From CAMDPA01 sp963825625 (GTDB lineage Bacteria; Pseudomonadota; Alphaproteobacteria; Rhizobiales; Hyphomicrobiaceae), in assembly GCA_963825625.1 (NCBI GenBank), contig CAWGUF010000016.1, positions 1-64,000 of the forward strand: DNA of 64,000 nt, read 5' to 3'. The position numbers and the translations under genes were made by a program. Within the stretch, counting starts at the first letter, position 1. Every line of letters begins with the position of its first letter. Positions 53,650 through 63,107 of this stretch are shown piece by piece. The notes beneath the pieces were generated by a model, which did not search any database, had not been told where the DNA came from, and saw only the letters and a program-made list of their open reading frames with translations.

Positions 53650-55100
53650 TCCGGGGACCAATCCGGTGCAACGAGACGACGCTTGCCGTCGATGGAGAGG
53701 CGCAATCCCGGCTCGTCGAGTTGGAGCCGGTCCCAGAGGTTGCACGTGACCTGCTTGTGGTTCTGATCGAGGCCTTCGCAGTAGTTCGTGTACTCGCAAA
53801 GGCGGATTTGATCGCCGTGACCGGTCTCCAGCTTCACCAGCCAGTCCGGATCGGCCAGGCTTTGGCGCGCGGCACCGATGATGTCGGCAACGCCTTCCTT
53901 CAGCGCCGCCTCGGCCATCGCGAAATTGTGCACGCCGCCGGCCGCGACTACGGGCGTTTCGAAGCCGCGCTCACGGACGGCCTCGCGGATACGCTTTGTC
54001 GCGGGAAAATTGCGTCCGAACGGACCCGTCTTATCGGAGAAATATTGGGGCATGCATTCGTAGCCGCTGCGCCCGGTGTACGGATAGGCGGCGGCGCCCA
54101 CTTTCGGCTGCTTGGCGTCGTCGAACTTGCCTCCGCGCGAAAGTGACAGGAAATCCATGCCGGCTGTGGCGAACGCCTGAGCAAAGGAGCATGCATCATC
54201 GACCGTGCTGCCGGCTTCGATCGATTCATCAGCGAGGAACCTGGCTCCGACCACGAATTCATCCGATACAGCCGCCCGCACCGCAGCCAGCACCTCGAGC
54301 GGCAGGCGCACGCGGGCATCGCAACCGCCGCCGTAGCCGTCGTCACGCGTGTTGGTGGCGGACAGGAAGGAGGCCATCGTATAGGCATGGGCGTAGTGCA
54401 GCTCCACCCCATCGAAACCTGCCTGCTGCGCGCGCTTAGACGCGGTCGCGAACAGGTCGGGTAGAACGCTCGGCAGCTCCGCGATGTGCGGCAGGTGCGT
54501 GTCGCTGACCCGCTCGCGATATCCCATGGTGAGGCTTTCCCAGTCCCGTGCACATAGCACCGCCTTGAGCTCGTCATCGTTCATGCGAGAGAGCCGATCC
54601 CGGACAGCGGCGTCATCGGCATCCGCCAAGCCGAGGCCGTGGCGCAATTCCGGGGTGATCTGAAGAAACCTGTCGAGAAACCTGTCGCGCGGGGGACGCC
54701 GCTTGATTGCGAGAAAATCGATGATCTGGATGAAGACCCTGGTCGCGCCGCCGCTGTCCTCGCGCACGCGCTGAACGAGGGCCTTCAGTCCGTCGAGGAA
54801 GCGATCATGCCCGATGCGCAGCAATGGGCCGGATGGGACGTCACGAATGCCTGTCGCTTCCACCACGATCGCGGCCGGCCTGCCGCGCGCGAAGCGACCG
54901 TACCAGTCCAGCACCTCCGGCGTAACGAACCCGTCCTCAGTCGCGCGCCACGGAACCATGGCCGGGACCCAGGTGCGATTGCGCAGCTGGAGACGCCCGG
55001 CGCTGAGCGGGGAGAACAGGAGAGAGGAACGGACTTCCTCCACGCTCGGCAGGTGGCCGCGTTCCGGCTTCCACTTGATCTTCTCGGGTGGCTTCCACAT
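53646..55100 (-). CDS. NADH:flavin oxidoreductase, Old Yellow Enzyme type
   Basis: FMN-dependent oxidoreductase, 484 aa, intact. OYE barrel: SLLFSPLSAGRLQLRNRTW, GFDGVELHYAHAYTMASF (active-site His region), DGYGGGCDARVRLPLEVL, and VVAAGGVHNFAMAEAALKEG near the phosphate site. Three cysteines (CEYTNYC and VTCNLW) resemble the start of the 2,4-dienoyl-CoA reductase iron-sulfur motif, but the protein ends soon after, so a full cluster domain is not present. Could reduce enoate or dienoyl substrates. Overlaps the CoA ligase. Confidence 0.85.
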   Translation of the reverse strand: MWKPPEKIKWKPERGHLPSVEEVRSSLLFSPLSAGRLQLRNRTWVPAMVPWRATEDGFVTPEVLDWYGRFARGRPAAIVVEATGIRDVPSGPLLRIGHDRFLDGLKALVQRVREDSGGATRVFIQIIDFLAIKRRPPRDRFLDRFLQITPELRHGLGLADADDAAVRDRLSRMNDDELKAVLCARDWESLTMGYRERVSDTHLPHIAELPSVLPDLFATASKRAQQAGFDGVELHYAHAYTMASFLSATNTRDDGYGGGCDARVRLPLEVLAAVRAAVSDEFVVGARFLADESIEAGSTVDDACSFAQAFATAGMDFLSLSRGGKFDDAKQPKVGAAAYPYTGRSGYECMPQYFSDKTGPFGRNFPATKRIREAVRERGFETPVVAAGGVHNFAMAEAALKEGVADIIGAARQSLADPDWLVKLETGHGDQIRLCEYTNYCEGLDQNHKQVTCNLWDRLQLDEPGLRLSIDGKRRLVAPDWSPE

Positions 55101-55198
55101 TAGGCACTCATACCTGGGAATTTCAGTCTTTTCGTCGTGGTGCGCCTGGCAATCGCTGCGTTAGAAGCAGGGTTGGCTTCCCACCACAGGATGCATGC

Positions 55199-56476
55199 TC
55201 AGGCACCCTCCACAATCGCAGCTATGCCCATGCCTCCCGCGGTACAGATGGAGATCAGGGCGCGGCCGCCTCCGTTATTTGCAACCAACTTGGCGGCATT
55301 TGCAAGAATACGTGCGCCCGTCGCAGCGAACGGATGCCCGACAGCGACGGAAGAGCCTTTCACATTCAATCTGGCGCGGTCGATAGCGCCCATCGGCTCG
55401 TCGCGTCCGAGCTTGTCGCGGCAATATGCGGGGTCCTCCCACGCCTTCAGCGTGCACAGGACCTGCGCGGCAAATGCCTCGTGGATCTCGTAGAAATCGA
55501 AATCCTGCAGCTTCAATCCGGTCTTCTTCAGCATGTTCGAGACGGCAATGGTCGGCGCCATCAGCAGACCGTCACCGGCAACGAAGTTGTTGGCCGCCGT
55601 CTCCACGTGGGTCAGCCACGCCAACGGCTTCAGACCGCGCTCGGCCGCCCAGGCTTCGGAGGCCACGAGCGCGGCGGCGGCTCCATCGGTCAGCGGCGTG
55701 GAATTGCCAGCCGTCAGAGTGCCTGCTTCGCGATCGAAGGCGGGCCGGAGCTGGCCCATCTTCTCCTCGCTGGTGTCCTCGCGCACGTTATTGTCGCGAT
55801 ATACGCCGCCAAACGGCACGACGAGATCATCCATCCAGCCTTCGCGCCATGCCGCCGCAGCCTTGTGATGGCTGGCGACCGCCAGTTGGTCCTGCGCCTG
55901 GCGCGTGATCTGCCATTCCTTGGCCATCAGCTCACAGTGCTGACCCATCGACAGGCCGGTGCGCGGCTCGGCAACGGACGGCGGCTGCGGCGCCAGATCG
56001 CCGGGGCGGACATCCTTGAATACTTTGACTTTCTGCCATGTCGTCTTCTGCAGCGAGGCATCGCGCAGATGGCGGGCGAGGCGCTTCGACACCACGATTG
56101 GCGGATCGGAGGTCGTATCGGAGCCGAGCGCGATGGCGCATTCGATCTGGCCCGTTGCGATCTTGGCGGCACTGCCCGCAGCTGCTTGCAGCGAGGTGCC
56201 GCAGGCCTGCATCATCGTGATGCCCGGCGTCGAAGGGGCGAGCGTGGTCCCGATCACGGTTTCGCGCGCGATGTTCCAGTCGCGCGAATGGGTGACCACA
56301 GCACCGCCAACGACCTCGTCGACATGCGTGCCCTTGAGGCCGTAGCGATCGACGAGACCTTGCAGCGCGCCAGTAAGCAGCTGCTGATTATTGTAGTCTG
56401 AATACAGCGTATTCGACCGGCAGAATGGAATGCGCACGCCGCCGATAATGGCCACGCGGCGAAGGTTGGTATTCAT
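55199..56476 (-). CDS. fadI: acetyl-CoA acyltransferase (thiolase), FadI/FadA type
   Basis: Beta-oxidation thiolase, 425 aa. Acyl-accepting Cys92 in MMQACGTSLQAAAG, His in YEIHEAFAAQVL and GHPFAATGARI, and second Cys in SICTAGGMGIA. Start MNTNLRRVA has GGAGAGGG upstream; an earlier ATG adds only five residues. Together with FadJ and FadE it forms a beta-oxidation set. Confidence 0.9.
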   Translation of the reverse strand: MNTNLRRVAIIGGVRIPFCRSNTLYSDYNNQQLLTGALQGLVDRYGLKGTHVDEVVGGAVVTHSRDWNIARETVIGTTLAPSTPGITMMQACGTSLQAAAGSAAKIATGQIECAIALGSDTTSDPPIVVSKRLARHLRDASLQKTTWQKVKVFKDVRPGDLAPQPPSVAEPRTGLSMGQHCELMAKEWQITRQAQDQLAVASHHKAAAAWREGWMDDLVVPFGGVYRDNNVREDTSEEKMGQLRPAFDREAGTLTAGNSTPLTDGAAAALVASEAWAAERGLKPLAWLTHVETAANNFVAGDGLLMAPTIAVSNMLKKTGLKLQDFDFYEIHEAFAAQVLCTLKAWEDPAYCRDKLGRDEPMGAIDRARLNVKGSSVAVGHPFAATGARILANAAKLVANNGGGRALISICTAGGMGIAAIVEGA

Positions 56477-56518
56477 GATTGCCCTCTCCATGCAGTCCCT
56501 GCCCGGGTTACCGCGATG

Positions 56519-58520
56519 CTACTCGGCCGCCGCGCGCTGCTGAGACAAGGATGCCGTGCCGCTCTCGGTCGCAAGATAATGCAGGGGGCCGCCACGGAAG
56601 GGCGCGAAGCCCGTACCGAAGATGACGCCGGCATCGACCAGGTCAGCGCTCTCCACGACCTTCTCGTCACGGCAGCGCTCACATTCAGCTACCAGTGGCG
56701 CGACAAGCTCTCTACCCAACCGGTTCAGCTCGGCCGGCTCGTAGCTCTTGTCCGACTTTTGCGCCTTGCCGTCTGCCCACTTGTAGAAACCTTCTCCCGA
56801 CTTTTTCCCGAGCTTGCCGGCCTTCACCATCTCCTCGAGCCTGGATCCCTCCGGCGCTTGCTTCAGGATCCTGCCGACATGCAGGCAGACGTCGAGGCCG
56901 ACTGCATCCGCCAGCTCGATCGGCCCCATCGGCATCCCGAAGGCGCGCGCGGCCTGATCGATGCGTTCCTTGTCCTCGCCCTTCTCCAGCCGGTGGAATG
57001 CTTCCATCAGGTAGGGGGCGAGCACACGATTGACGAGGAAACCGGGTACGCTCTTGACGACCAACGGGAACTTGTCGATTGCCGTTACGAATACGGCGCC
57101 CTTCTTGACCTCATCCTCGCGGGTGCCTGCGCCACGGACGATCTCGACCAGCGGCATCTGGGCAACCGGGTTGAAGAAGTGGATACCGACGAGCCGGCCC
57201 GGGTCGGACAGGGCGGTTGCGATGTCCTCGATCATGATCGAGGAGGTGTTGGTTGCCATCACCGCGCCCGGCTTGAGTTTGCTCTCGATCTCCTTGAACA
57301 GCGCCTGCTTGACCTCGAGCCTTTCGACGATGGCCTCGATCACCACATCGGCACGACCGATCAACTCTCCCTTGGGGTCGGGCAATAGCCGGGTTTTGGC
57401 CGCATCCCGCTCGCTCTTGCTCCGGAACTTGCGGGCAAACAGCTTGGCCTGGGCATCCATGCCCTTCTTGATCTGCTCGTCCGAGATGTCCTGCAAAGAG
57501 ACTTCCATGCCGGAGGCGACGCACCAGCCGGCGATATCCGCGCCCATGGTGCCTGCTCCGATGACGTGCACCCGCAGCGGCCGCCATGCGAGGTCCTTCG
57601 GTGCCTGACCTTTGAGCAACTCGGACAATCGGAAAACGCGCCGCAGATTACGCGATGTCTCGCTCACCATCAGAGGTGCGAAAGCGCGCGTTTCGGCTTC
57701 TTTCAGCGCGGTCAGGTTGCCGCCGTGCTTTTCGAACAGATCAATCAGCCGGAAGGGAGCTGGATAATGGTCCTCGCGCACCTTCTTGGCCGTCTCCTGG
57801 CGCATGCGCTTGACGAGCATGCCGCGAGCAGGCCACTGCGCCGAAAACGCCTTCAGTTGCCCGGCCGGCTTCGATGACCGCTTCTGCAGCACGGCCTTGC
57901 GCGCCGCCCACCTCAACTCCTGCGGTCCGTCCACCAACTGGTCGATATAGCCCAGTGCCCGCGCTACGGATGCACGCAGCATGGACCCCGTCAGCATGTT
58001 CTGCATGGCCGTTATCGGGCCGGCCTGCCGGATCGACCGGGCGGTGCCGTTGAACCCAGGGAACAGGCCGAGCTTCACTTCCGGAAAACCGACGCGGGTT
58101 GCTGCATCGCGGGTGGCGATCCGATAATGACAGGCGAGGATCAGTTCCAGACCGCCCCCGAGACAAAGTCCGTGTACCGCGGCCACGACAGGCACCGGCA
58201 GTTTCTCGATCCGATCCAGCATGGCGTTCACCGGCCGGATCGCTTCGATCACCTTGGCTTCCGTATCGAGCTGGTCGAACTCGCGAATATCGGCGCCGAC
58301 GATGAAGCCCTTCTCCTTGCCGGAGATGAACACCAGTCCCTTGACGGAACCGGCTTTGGCAGCCGTCTCCACGGCCTCGACGATGGCGCCCAGCTCCTCC
58401 AGCGGACGGCGCCCGAGCGCATTCACGCTTTCGCCTTCGCCGGTCGAACACAGCCCAGGCAATGGCGTCCACGTCGACGGTGAAGCGCCAGTCCTTGAGC
58501 TCGTTCGGTTCGATACCCAT
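56519..58520 (-). CDS. fadJ: fused enoyl-CoA hydratase/3-hydroxyacyl-CoA dehydrogenase, one frameshift
   Basis: Two-domain beta-oxidation enzyme, ~666 aa once repaired. Hydratase part: GFIVGADIREFDQL, VHGLCLGGGLELILACHY, GFPEVKLGLFPGFNG (second catalytic Glu). Dehydrogenase part: HVIGAGTMGADIAGWCV, HFFNPVAQMPLVEIV (catalytic His), then VPGFLVNRVLAPYL. The first 27 residues (MGIEPNELKDWRFTVD) are in another frame; an extra base at CCGG near 58440-58443 causes this. AGGAGG precedes MGIEP. Confidence 0.92.
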
Positions 58521-58553
58521 TCGGGCCTCCTTCGGATCCGGCGACGTCGACAC

Positions 58554-61061
58554 TTATCCTGCCGCCAGTCCGCCCTTCGTTCGCGAGTTGTGACCGACGT
58601 TAACATAGTTGGGCTTGACCTCGGTGGGATCGAAGTGGTCGACAGCGATGACCTTGGCCGTCAGCCGTTCCACCTCGCGCAACTGCTCAGCCTCCGCTGC
58701 TGTGAGCACGCCCTGGGTCTGCGCCTCTCCAATCCAATCGATACCATGGTAGCGGCGCACTTTTCCTTCACGGATTGCCCGCTCCAGCTTGCGCTCCGCT
58801 GCCTCCGCCGCCACCACCTTTTCCAAGGCCATCTCCAGCAGCCCGGTTGGATCGTCGGGATCGCGTGAGACATAGATATATCTGGTCAGCCGGTCCCGCA
58901 CGGCACCGGGTTCGATTGCCAGCCTCACAACCTCGTGACCAAGCCGGTCGGAAGCGGGCTTGCAGGTGGCCCCCAGCGGGAACACCAGCCACCTGAGCTT
59001 CCAGCGCACAACTGTCACGGGGAAGTTGTCGATTGTCCCCGCCAGCGCCCGCTCGAACCGGTAGAGGCCGTTGCGGACGACCAGCTCCAGTATTTTGGCG
59101 TCGGCGGCGATGCGACCATCGTCCTCGAAACGCTTCAGGGCGCAGGCAATGAAATACAACTCGGACAACGCATCCGCGAGCCGGCCGCTGATCTTTTGCC
59201 TGACCTTGAGTCCACCTCCCAGCGTCGCCACCGTGAAATCGGCAACCAGCGCAAAGCTGCGCGAGGCTCGCCAAAGCTGGCGATACCAGCGCGCCGTCAC
59301 GTTGTCGGCGTGCGGCGGGGCTTTACCGAGTATGCCGCCCGTCAGGTTATGGAATGCGGCGCCGAAAATGTTGGAGGTGGCAAAGCCGACATGCCCGAGG
59401 AATGCCGCCTCGAAGGCTGTCAGTCCTTTCCGTGCGTCCGGCTCCTGCGCTGCCGCAATCTCCTTGAAGAGGTAGGGGTGGGCTCTCAGCGCGCCCTGCG
59501 AGAAGGTGATCAGCGTACGCGTGAGGATGTTGGCTCCCTCCACAGTGATGCCGACAGGCACCATCTGGTAGGCGGCCTGCAGATAGTTCGATGGACCGTC
59601 GCAAATGCCGCGGCCGCCATGCAGATCCATTGCATCATTGACGGCCTGACGCATGCGCTCGGTCGACTGGTATTTCATCAGCGCAGAGATCACCGCCGGC
59701 CTTTCTCCACGGGCGACCATCGAGGAGGTCACGGCGCGTGCCGCCTCGTTGAAATATGCGGCCTCGACCATGCGCGCCAGCGGCTCCTCGAGCCCCTCCA
59801 TTCGCGCGACCGGCAAGCCGAACTGGCGGCGAATGCGGCCGTAGGCTGTGGTGAAACGCAGCATCGCCTTGGCGCCAGCGGCTGAAGAGGACGGCAGCGA
59901 GATCGAGCGGCCAGCCGACAGACATTCCATCAGCATGCGCCAGCCCTGGCCGACCATCTTGTCGCCGCCGATCACCCAGTCGATCGGGATGAATACGTCC
60001 TTTCCCCAGTTGGGACCGTTCGGGAACGCGGCGCCCGACGGCAGATGGCGGCGGCCGATATTGACGCCGGGATGGCTGGCGGGAATGATCGCGACGGTAA
60101 TACCGATTTCCTCGCTCTTGCCGAGCAATCTGTCGGGATCGAACAGGTGAAACGCCAGGCCGACCAGTGTCGCCACAGGTCCTAGCGTGATGTAGCGCTT
60201 GTCCCAGGACAAACGGATGCCCAGCACCTCCTTGCCCTCATGCGTGCCGCGCTCGACAATGCCGATATCGCGCATCGTGGCGGCATCAGAGCCGGAGGTC
60301 GGACCGGTCAGGGAGAAGCAAGGGACATCCTCGCCTTTGGCCAGCCGCGGCAGGTAATGGTCCTTTTGCTCGTCCGTGCCGTATTTCTCGATCAACTCGC
60401 CCGGACCCAGAGAGTTCGGCACCATCACGATGGTCACGACATCGGGCGAGCGCGAGGCGATCTTGCCGAGGATCAGGGATTGGGCCTGAGCTGAAAATCC
60501 AAGGCCGCCGTGGGCCTTCGAAATCAGCATGCCGAGGAAGCCGTGGCGCTTCACGAAGTCCCAGATGTCTTGCGGTATCTCGCGTTGGCCATGGCGGATC
60601 TGCCAGTCGTCGATCATTCCGCACAGCTCCTGGGTCGGTCCATCGAGGAACGTCTGCTCCTCCGCCGTCAGAGTGATCGGCGGGACGTTCGTCAATTTGG
60701 ACCAGTCGGGTGTGCCGGAGAACAACTCGGCATCGAAACCGACGGTGCCGGCCTCCAGTGCCTGGGTCTCGGTGTCGGACACGCGCGGCAGGATGCTCCG
60801 CACCATGCCGAAGACGGGCGCGATCAGCACGGCCCGCCGCAACGGCGGCAACGACAGCAGTGCCAGTGCCAGCGCCGGCAACCAGTACAGGATCTGGGCT
60901 CCGGCAAACGAGGGCGACTGATAGTGTCCGCGATAGAGGCCGCTGAGCGCCAGAAATGTTGCCAGCGCAACGACCACCGCCCACAGCCACAACGGCGCGC
61001 GGTTCATCGCAAGCGCAAATGCAGCCGCAACACATACGATCAGAAAGACGGCTTCCGCCAT
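58554..61061 (-). CDS. fadE: acyl-CoA dehydrogenase FadE
   Basis: Long FadE-type acyl-CoA dehydrogenase, 835 aa (E. coli FadE is ~814). Two or three N-terminal membrane helices (FLIVCVAAAFALAMN; AVVVALATFLALSGLY; ILYWLPALALALLSL). Acyl-CoA dehydrogenase core: FSLTGPTSGSDAATMRD, AGRSISLPSSSAAGAKAML, YGRIRRQFGLPVARMEGL, DLHGGRGICDGPSN and TVEGANILTRTLITFSQGAL. C-terminal ~260 residues are the FadE-specific domain. Intact; upstream of FadJ in the same direction, 33 bases apart. Confidence 0.93.
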   Translation of the reverse strand: MAEAVFLIVCVAAAFALAMNRAPLWLWAVVVALATFLALSGLYRGHYQSPSFAGAQILYWLPALALALLSLPPLRRAVLIAPVFGMVRSILPRVSDTETQALEAGTVGFDAELFSGTPDWSKLTNVPPITLTAEEQTFLDGPTQELCGMIDDWQIRHGQREIPQDIWDFVKRHGFLGMLISKAHGGLGFSAQAQSLILGKIASRSPDVVTIVMVPNSLGPGELIEKYGTDEQKDHYLPRLAKGEDVPCFSLTGPTSGSDAATMRDIGIVERGTHEGKEVLGIRLSWDKRYITLGPVATLVGLAFHLFDPDRLLGKSEEIGITVAIIPASHPGVNIGRRHLPSGAAFPNGPNWGKDVFIPIDWVIGGDKMVGQGWRMLMECLSAGRSISLPSSSAAGAKAMLRFTTAYGRIRRQFGLPVARMEGLEEPLARMVEAAYFNEAARAVTSSMVARGERPAVISALMKYQSTERMRQAVNDAMDLHGGRGICDGPSNYLQAAYQMVPVGITVEGANILTRTLITFSQGALRAHPYLFKEIAAAQEPDARKGLTAFEAAFLGHVGFATSNIFGAAFHNLTGGILGKAPPHADNVTARWYRQLWRASRSFALVADFTVATLGGGLKVRQKISGRLADALSELYFIACALKRFEDDGRIAADAKILELVVRNGLYRFERALAGTIDNFPVTVVRWKLRWLVFPLGATCKPASDRLGHEVVRLAIEPGAVRDRLTRYIYVSRDPDDPTGLLEMALEKVVAAEAAERKLERAIREGKVRRYHGIDWIGEAQTQGVLTAAEAEQLREVERLTAKVIAVDHFDPTEVKPNYVNVGHNSRTKGGLAAG

Positions 61062-61336
61062 GAGCTCATGCCTCCGTGGCAGGCGGCCGGGACAGCCGCT
61101 GGAGGCACCACGCTAGGACCGAGGCAACAACAAATTGTTGACAGCCATACCAAATTGGCGCGACCGCGGTTCACAGCGGGCGCGCGCAACGATCGCCGCG
61201 CGGTGCAACGCCAACGCACTATAGCGGCTTTTGTCGCGCTGCGGTAGGAACCGGTTTTATACGGACCCGAGCCCTTCACATACGGAAATTGCCTGGTGGA
61301 GAGGCGGGCTGATCCGGCGCCGCCCTCCACCACTCT

Positions 61337-61735
61337 TCAGCCGCCGCCGTAGCTTGTCAGCTTGATGAATTCCAGCACAGTGCCGTCCGGGTCGCGGAAG
61401 TAGGCGCGCGGACCATTGACCACGCCACCTTGGCGGTCCTCCTCGAAGAACACCTGCACGCCGCTGGCTCGCAGCCTGTTCAACTCCGCCTCATACTTGT
61501 CAGCTGCGATGGCGAAGGAGTGATGCACGCCGTCGTTGTCCTGCTCCACCGGATTGATCGGCGAGGGATGCTTGACAAGGATGATGCAGACGCCGCCGGC
61601 ATCCAGGAAAGCCATGTGGCCTCCGGGGGGCGAGGCCAAGTGCCGGCAGCCCACAATATCAGTGTAGAACGCCCGTGAGCGTTCCACATTGCTGACAGGA
61701 ATACTGAAATGGGCAATGCCCGTGATTGCGCTCAT
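61337..61735 (-). CDS. VOC family protein (glyoxalase/extradiol dioxygenase fold)
   Basis: A 132-aa vicinal-oxygen-chelate protein. Metal ligands are likely His in TGIAHFSIPV, His in NDGVHHSFAIA and Glu in DGTVLEFIKL; the fold marks are SRAFYTDIVGCR and PRAYFRDPDG. Intact. It follows the hydratase-lyase gene by 11 bases, so the two are an operon. Members act as lyases, epimerases or thiol transferases; substrate unknown. Confidence 0.82.
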   Translation of the reverse strand: MSAITGIAHFSIPVSNVERSRAFYTDIVGCRHLASPPGGHMAFLDAGGVCIILVKHPSPINPVEQDNDGVHHSFAIAADKYEAELNRLRASGVQVFFEEDRQGGVVNGPRAYFRDPDGTVLEFIKLTSYGGG

Positions 61736-61746
61736 CGCTGACCTCT

Positions 61747-62568
61747 TCACCGCTGGTAGGGCCCGAGTCCGGGACGGTATGTCTTCTTGTCCAGGAACTC
61801 CGTCATGCCTTTGCTCTCGCCGATCTCTTTGTCGCGCAGCATCATGCTGTCGTTCTTCACGGCCAGGTAATCGCGCGCCTGCACCGGGTTCATGTCGCGC
61901 ACCGCACGCACGGCCTCCTTCGTGTAGCGGATGACGCTTGGGTTCAGCCTGCACAGCTTCTGGGCGAATTCGACTGTCCGTGCACGCAGCTCGCTGGCCG
62001 GCACCGCGAAGTTGGCAAGTCCGATCTCGACGGCCCGCTTGCCATCGAATGTCTCGCCAGTCGTCGCATAATACATCGCGTGGCGTGGCAGCAGCATGTA
62101 CGACAGGTTCCACGATACGATCCCACCGGGAATGATACCCCAGTTCACCTCCGAGAGGCCCAGCGTCGCGTCCTCTGCCACGATCGCGTAGTCGCAGGCA
62201 CACAACTGCGTGAAGGCACCGCCGAACGCATAGCCATGCACCATCGCGATGGTCGGCTTCGGATAGGCCGACAGAAGCTCCCAGCGCCAGTGATGGCTGT
62301 CGTTGCCGGCTCTGCGTCGCGCGACGGGATCGTTTGCATTGCCCCGGAAGTAGAGTTTGAGATCCTGACCCGCGCACCATGCCGGACCGTTTCCGCCCAG
62401 CACCAGCACCCGCGTTCCGGCGTCCGTCGCCAGCGTCTCGAGCGCATCGCACATGTCGCGATGCACTCCAGGGCTCATGGCGTTGCGCTTGTCCGGGCGG
62501 TTGAGCATCACAAAGGTGATCTGCCCTTCGCGTACAATCTCGATATTTTCATACGACTTGTCGGCCAT
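61747..62568 (-). CDS. p-hydroxycinnamoyl-CoA hydratase/lyase-like crotonase
   Basis: Crotonase-fold enzyme, 273 aa, that matches the feruloyl/coumaroyl-CoA hydratase-lyase (HCHL) pattern: residues corresponding to the catalytic Tyr75, Glu143 and Tyr239 of Pseudomonas HCHL are Tyr73 (LKLYFRG), Glu140 (LSEVNWGI) and Tyr233 (RDYLAVKND). The C-terminal MTEFLDKKTYRPGLGPYQR also follows HCHL. It would release an aromatic aldehyde and acetyl-CoA from a hydroxycinnamoyl-CoA. Start MADKSYEN with AGAGGAGA upstream. No vanillin dehydrogenase is in the window. Confidence 0.8.
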   Translation of the reverse strand: MADKSYENIEIVREGQITFVMLNRPDKRNAMSPGVHRDMCDALETLATDAGTRVLVLGGNGPAWCAGQDLKLYFRGNANDPVARRRAGNDSHHWRWELLSAYPKPTIAMVHGYAFGGAFTQLCACDYAIVAEDATLGLSEVNWGIIPGGIVSWNLSYMLLPRHAMYYATTGETFDGKRAVEIGLANFAVPASELRARTVEFAQKLCRLNPSVIRYTKEAVRAVRDMNPVQARDYLAVKNDSMMLRDKEIGESKGMTEFLDKKTYRPGLGPYQR

Positions 62569-62819
62569 GGCGGGCGTCTCCTCTGTGGCGGGATGGGATT
62601 GATTATGACATTGGCGTCCTGATCCGCCTGATGCCGGCGGCCGGTGCTGTGAGGCCAAGCTTCTACCAGCCGGCAGCAAAGTCAATTGCCGACCGGCCAG
62701 AACGCGAGGTCCGAAGCAGGCCGCCTGGGTGGGATTTGTGGGGCGCGTGTTCCGCAAGGGACTGGATTGCCAGGATCAGTTCTGCTATCAAGCCGGTCTG
62801 ATTGCGCTGATACCCCTGA

Positions 62820-62894
62820 TCCGCGGTAGCTCAGCGGTAGAGCAACCGGCTGTTAACCGGTTGGTCGTAGGTTCGAATCCTACCCGCGGAGCCA
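62820..62894 (+). tRNA. tRNA-Asn(GTT)
   Basis: Complete cloverleaf: acceptor TCCGCGG pairs with CCGCGGA; D-arm with AGCTCAGCGGTAGAGC; anticodon arm ACCGGCTGTTAACCGGT with GTT at 62852-62854; T-arm GTAGGTTCGAATCCTAC; discriminator G; CCA encoded. Confidence 0.98.
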
Positions 62895-63107
62895 ACTTAT
62901 TTCCCGTCATATCAATGTGATGTGCGCTCCCTGCTGGTACAGGGCGGCAGCTTCTAATCGTTGCGATCGAGGGGTGGAGCTGAGCAGTATCGCTGCAACG
63001 GTTGTTGCGCGCAGGTCGCGGCGCCCTGACCAGTTGCGCGCTTGGGGCTGCGGATGCATTGTGTCGGCATCGAACAACCGCCGACTCGCGCCCAACGGGA
63101 GGCCCCG

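Noticed and set aside
52525..53799. Two separate acyl-CoA ligase genes
   Set aside because: The two frames are consecutive halves of one ligase joined by a one-base indel near 53180.
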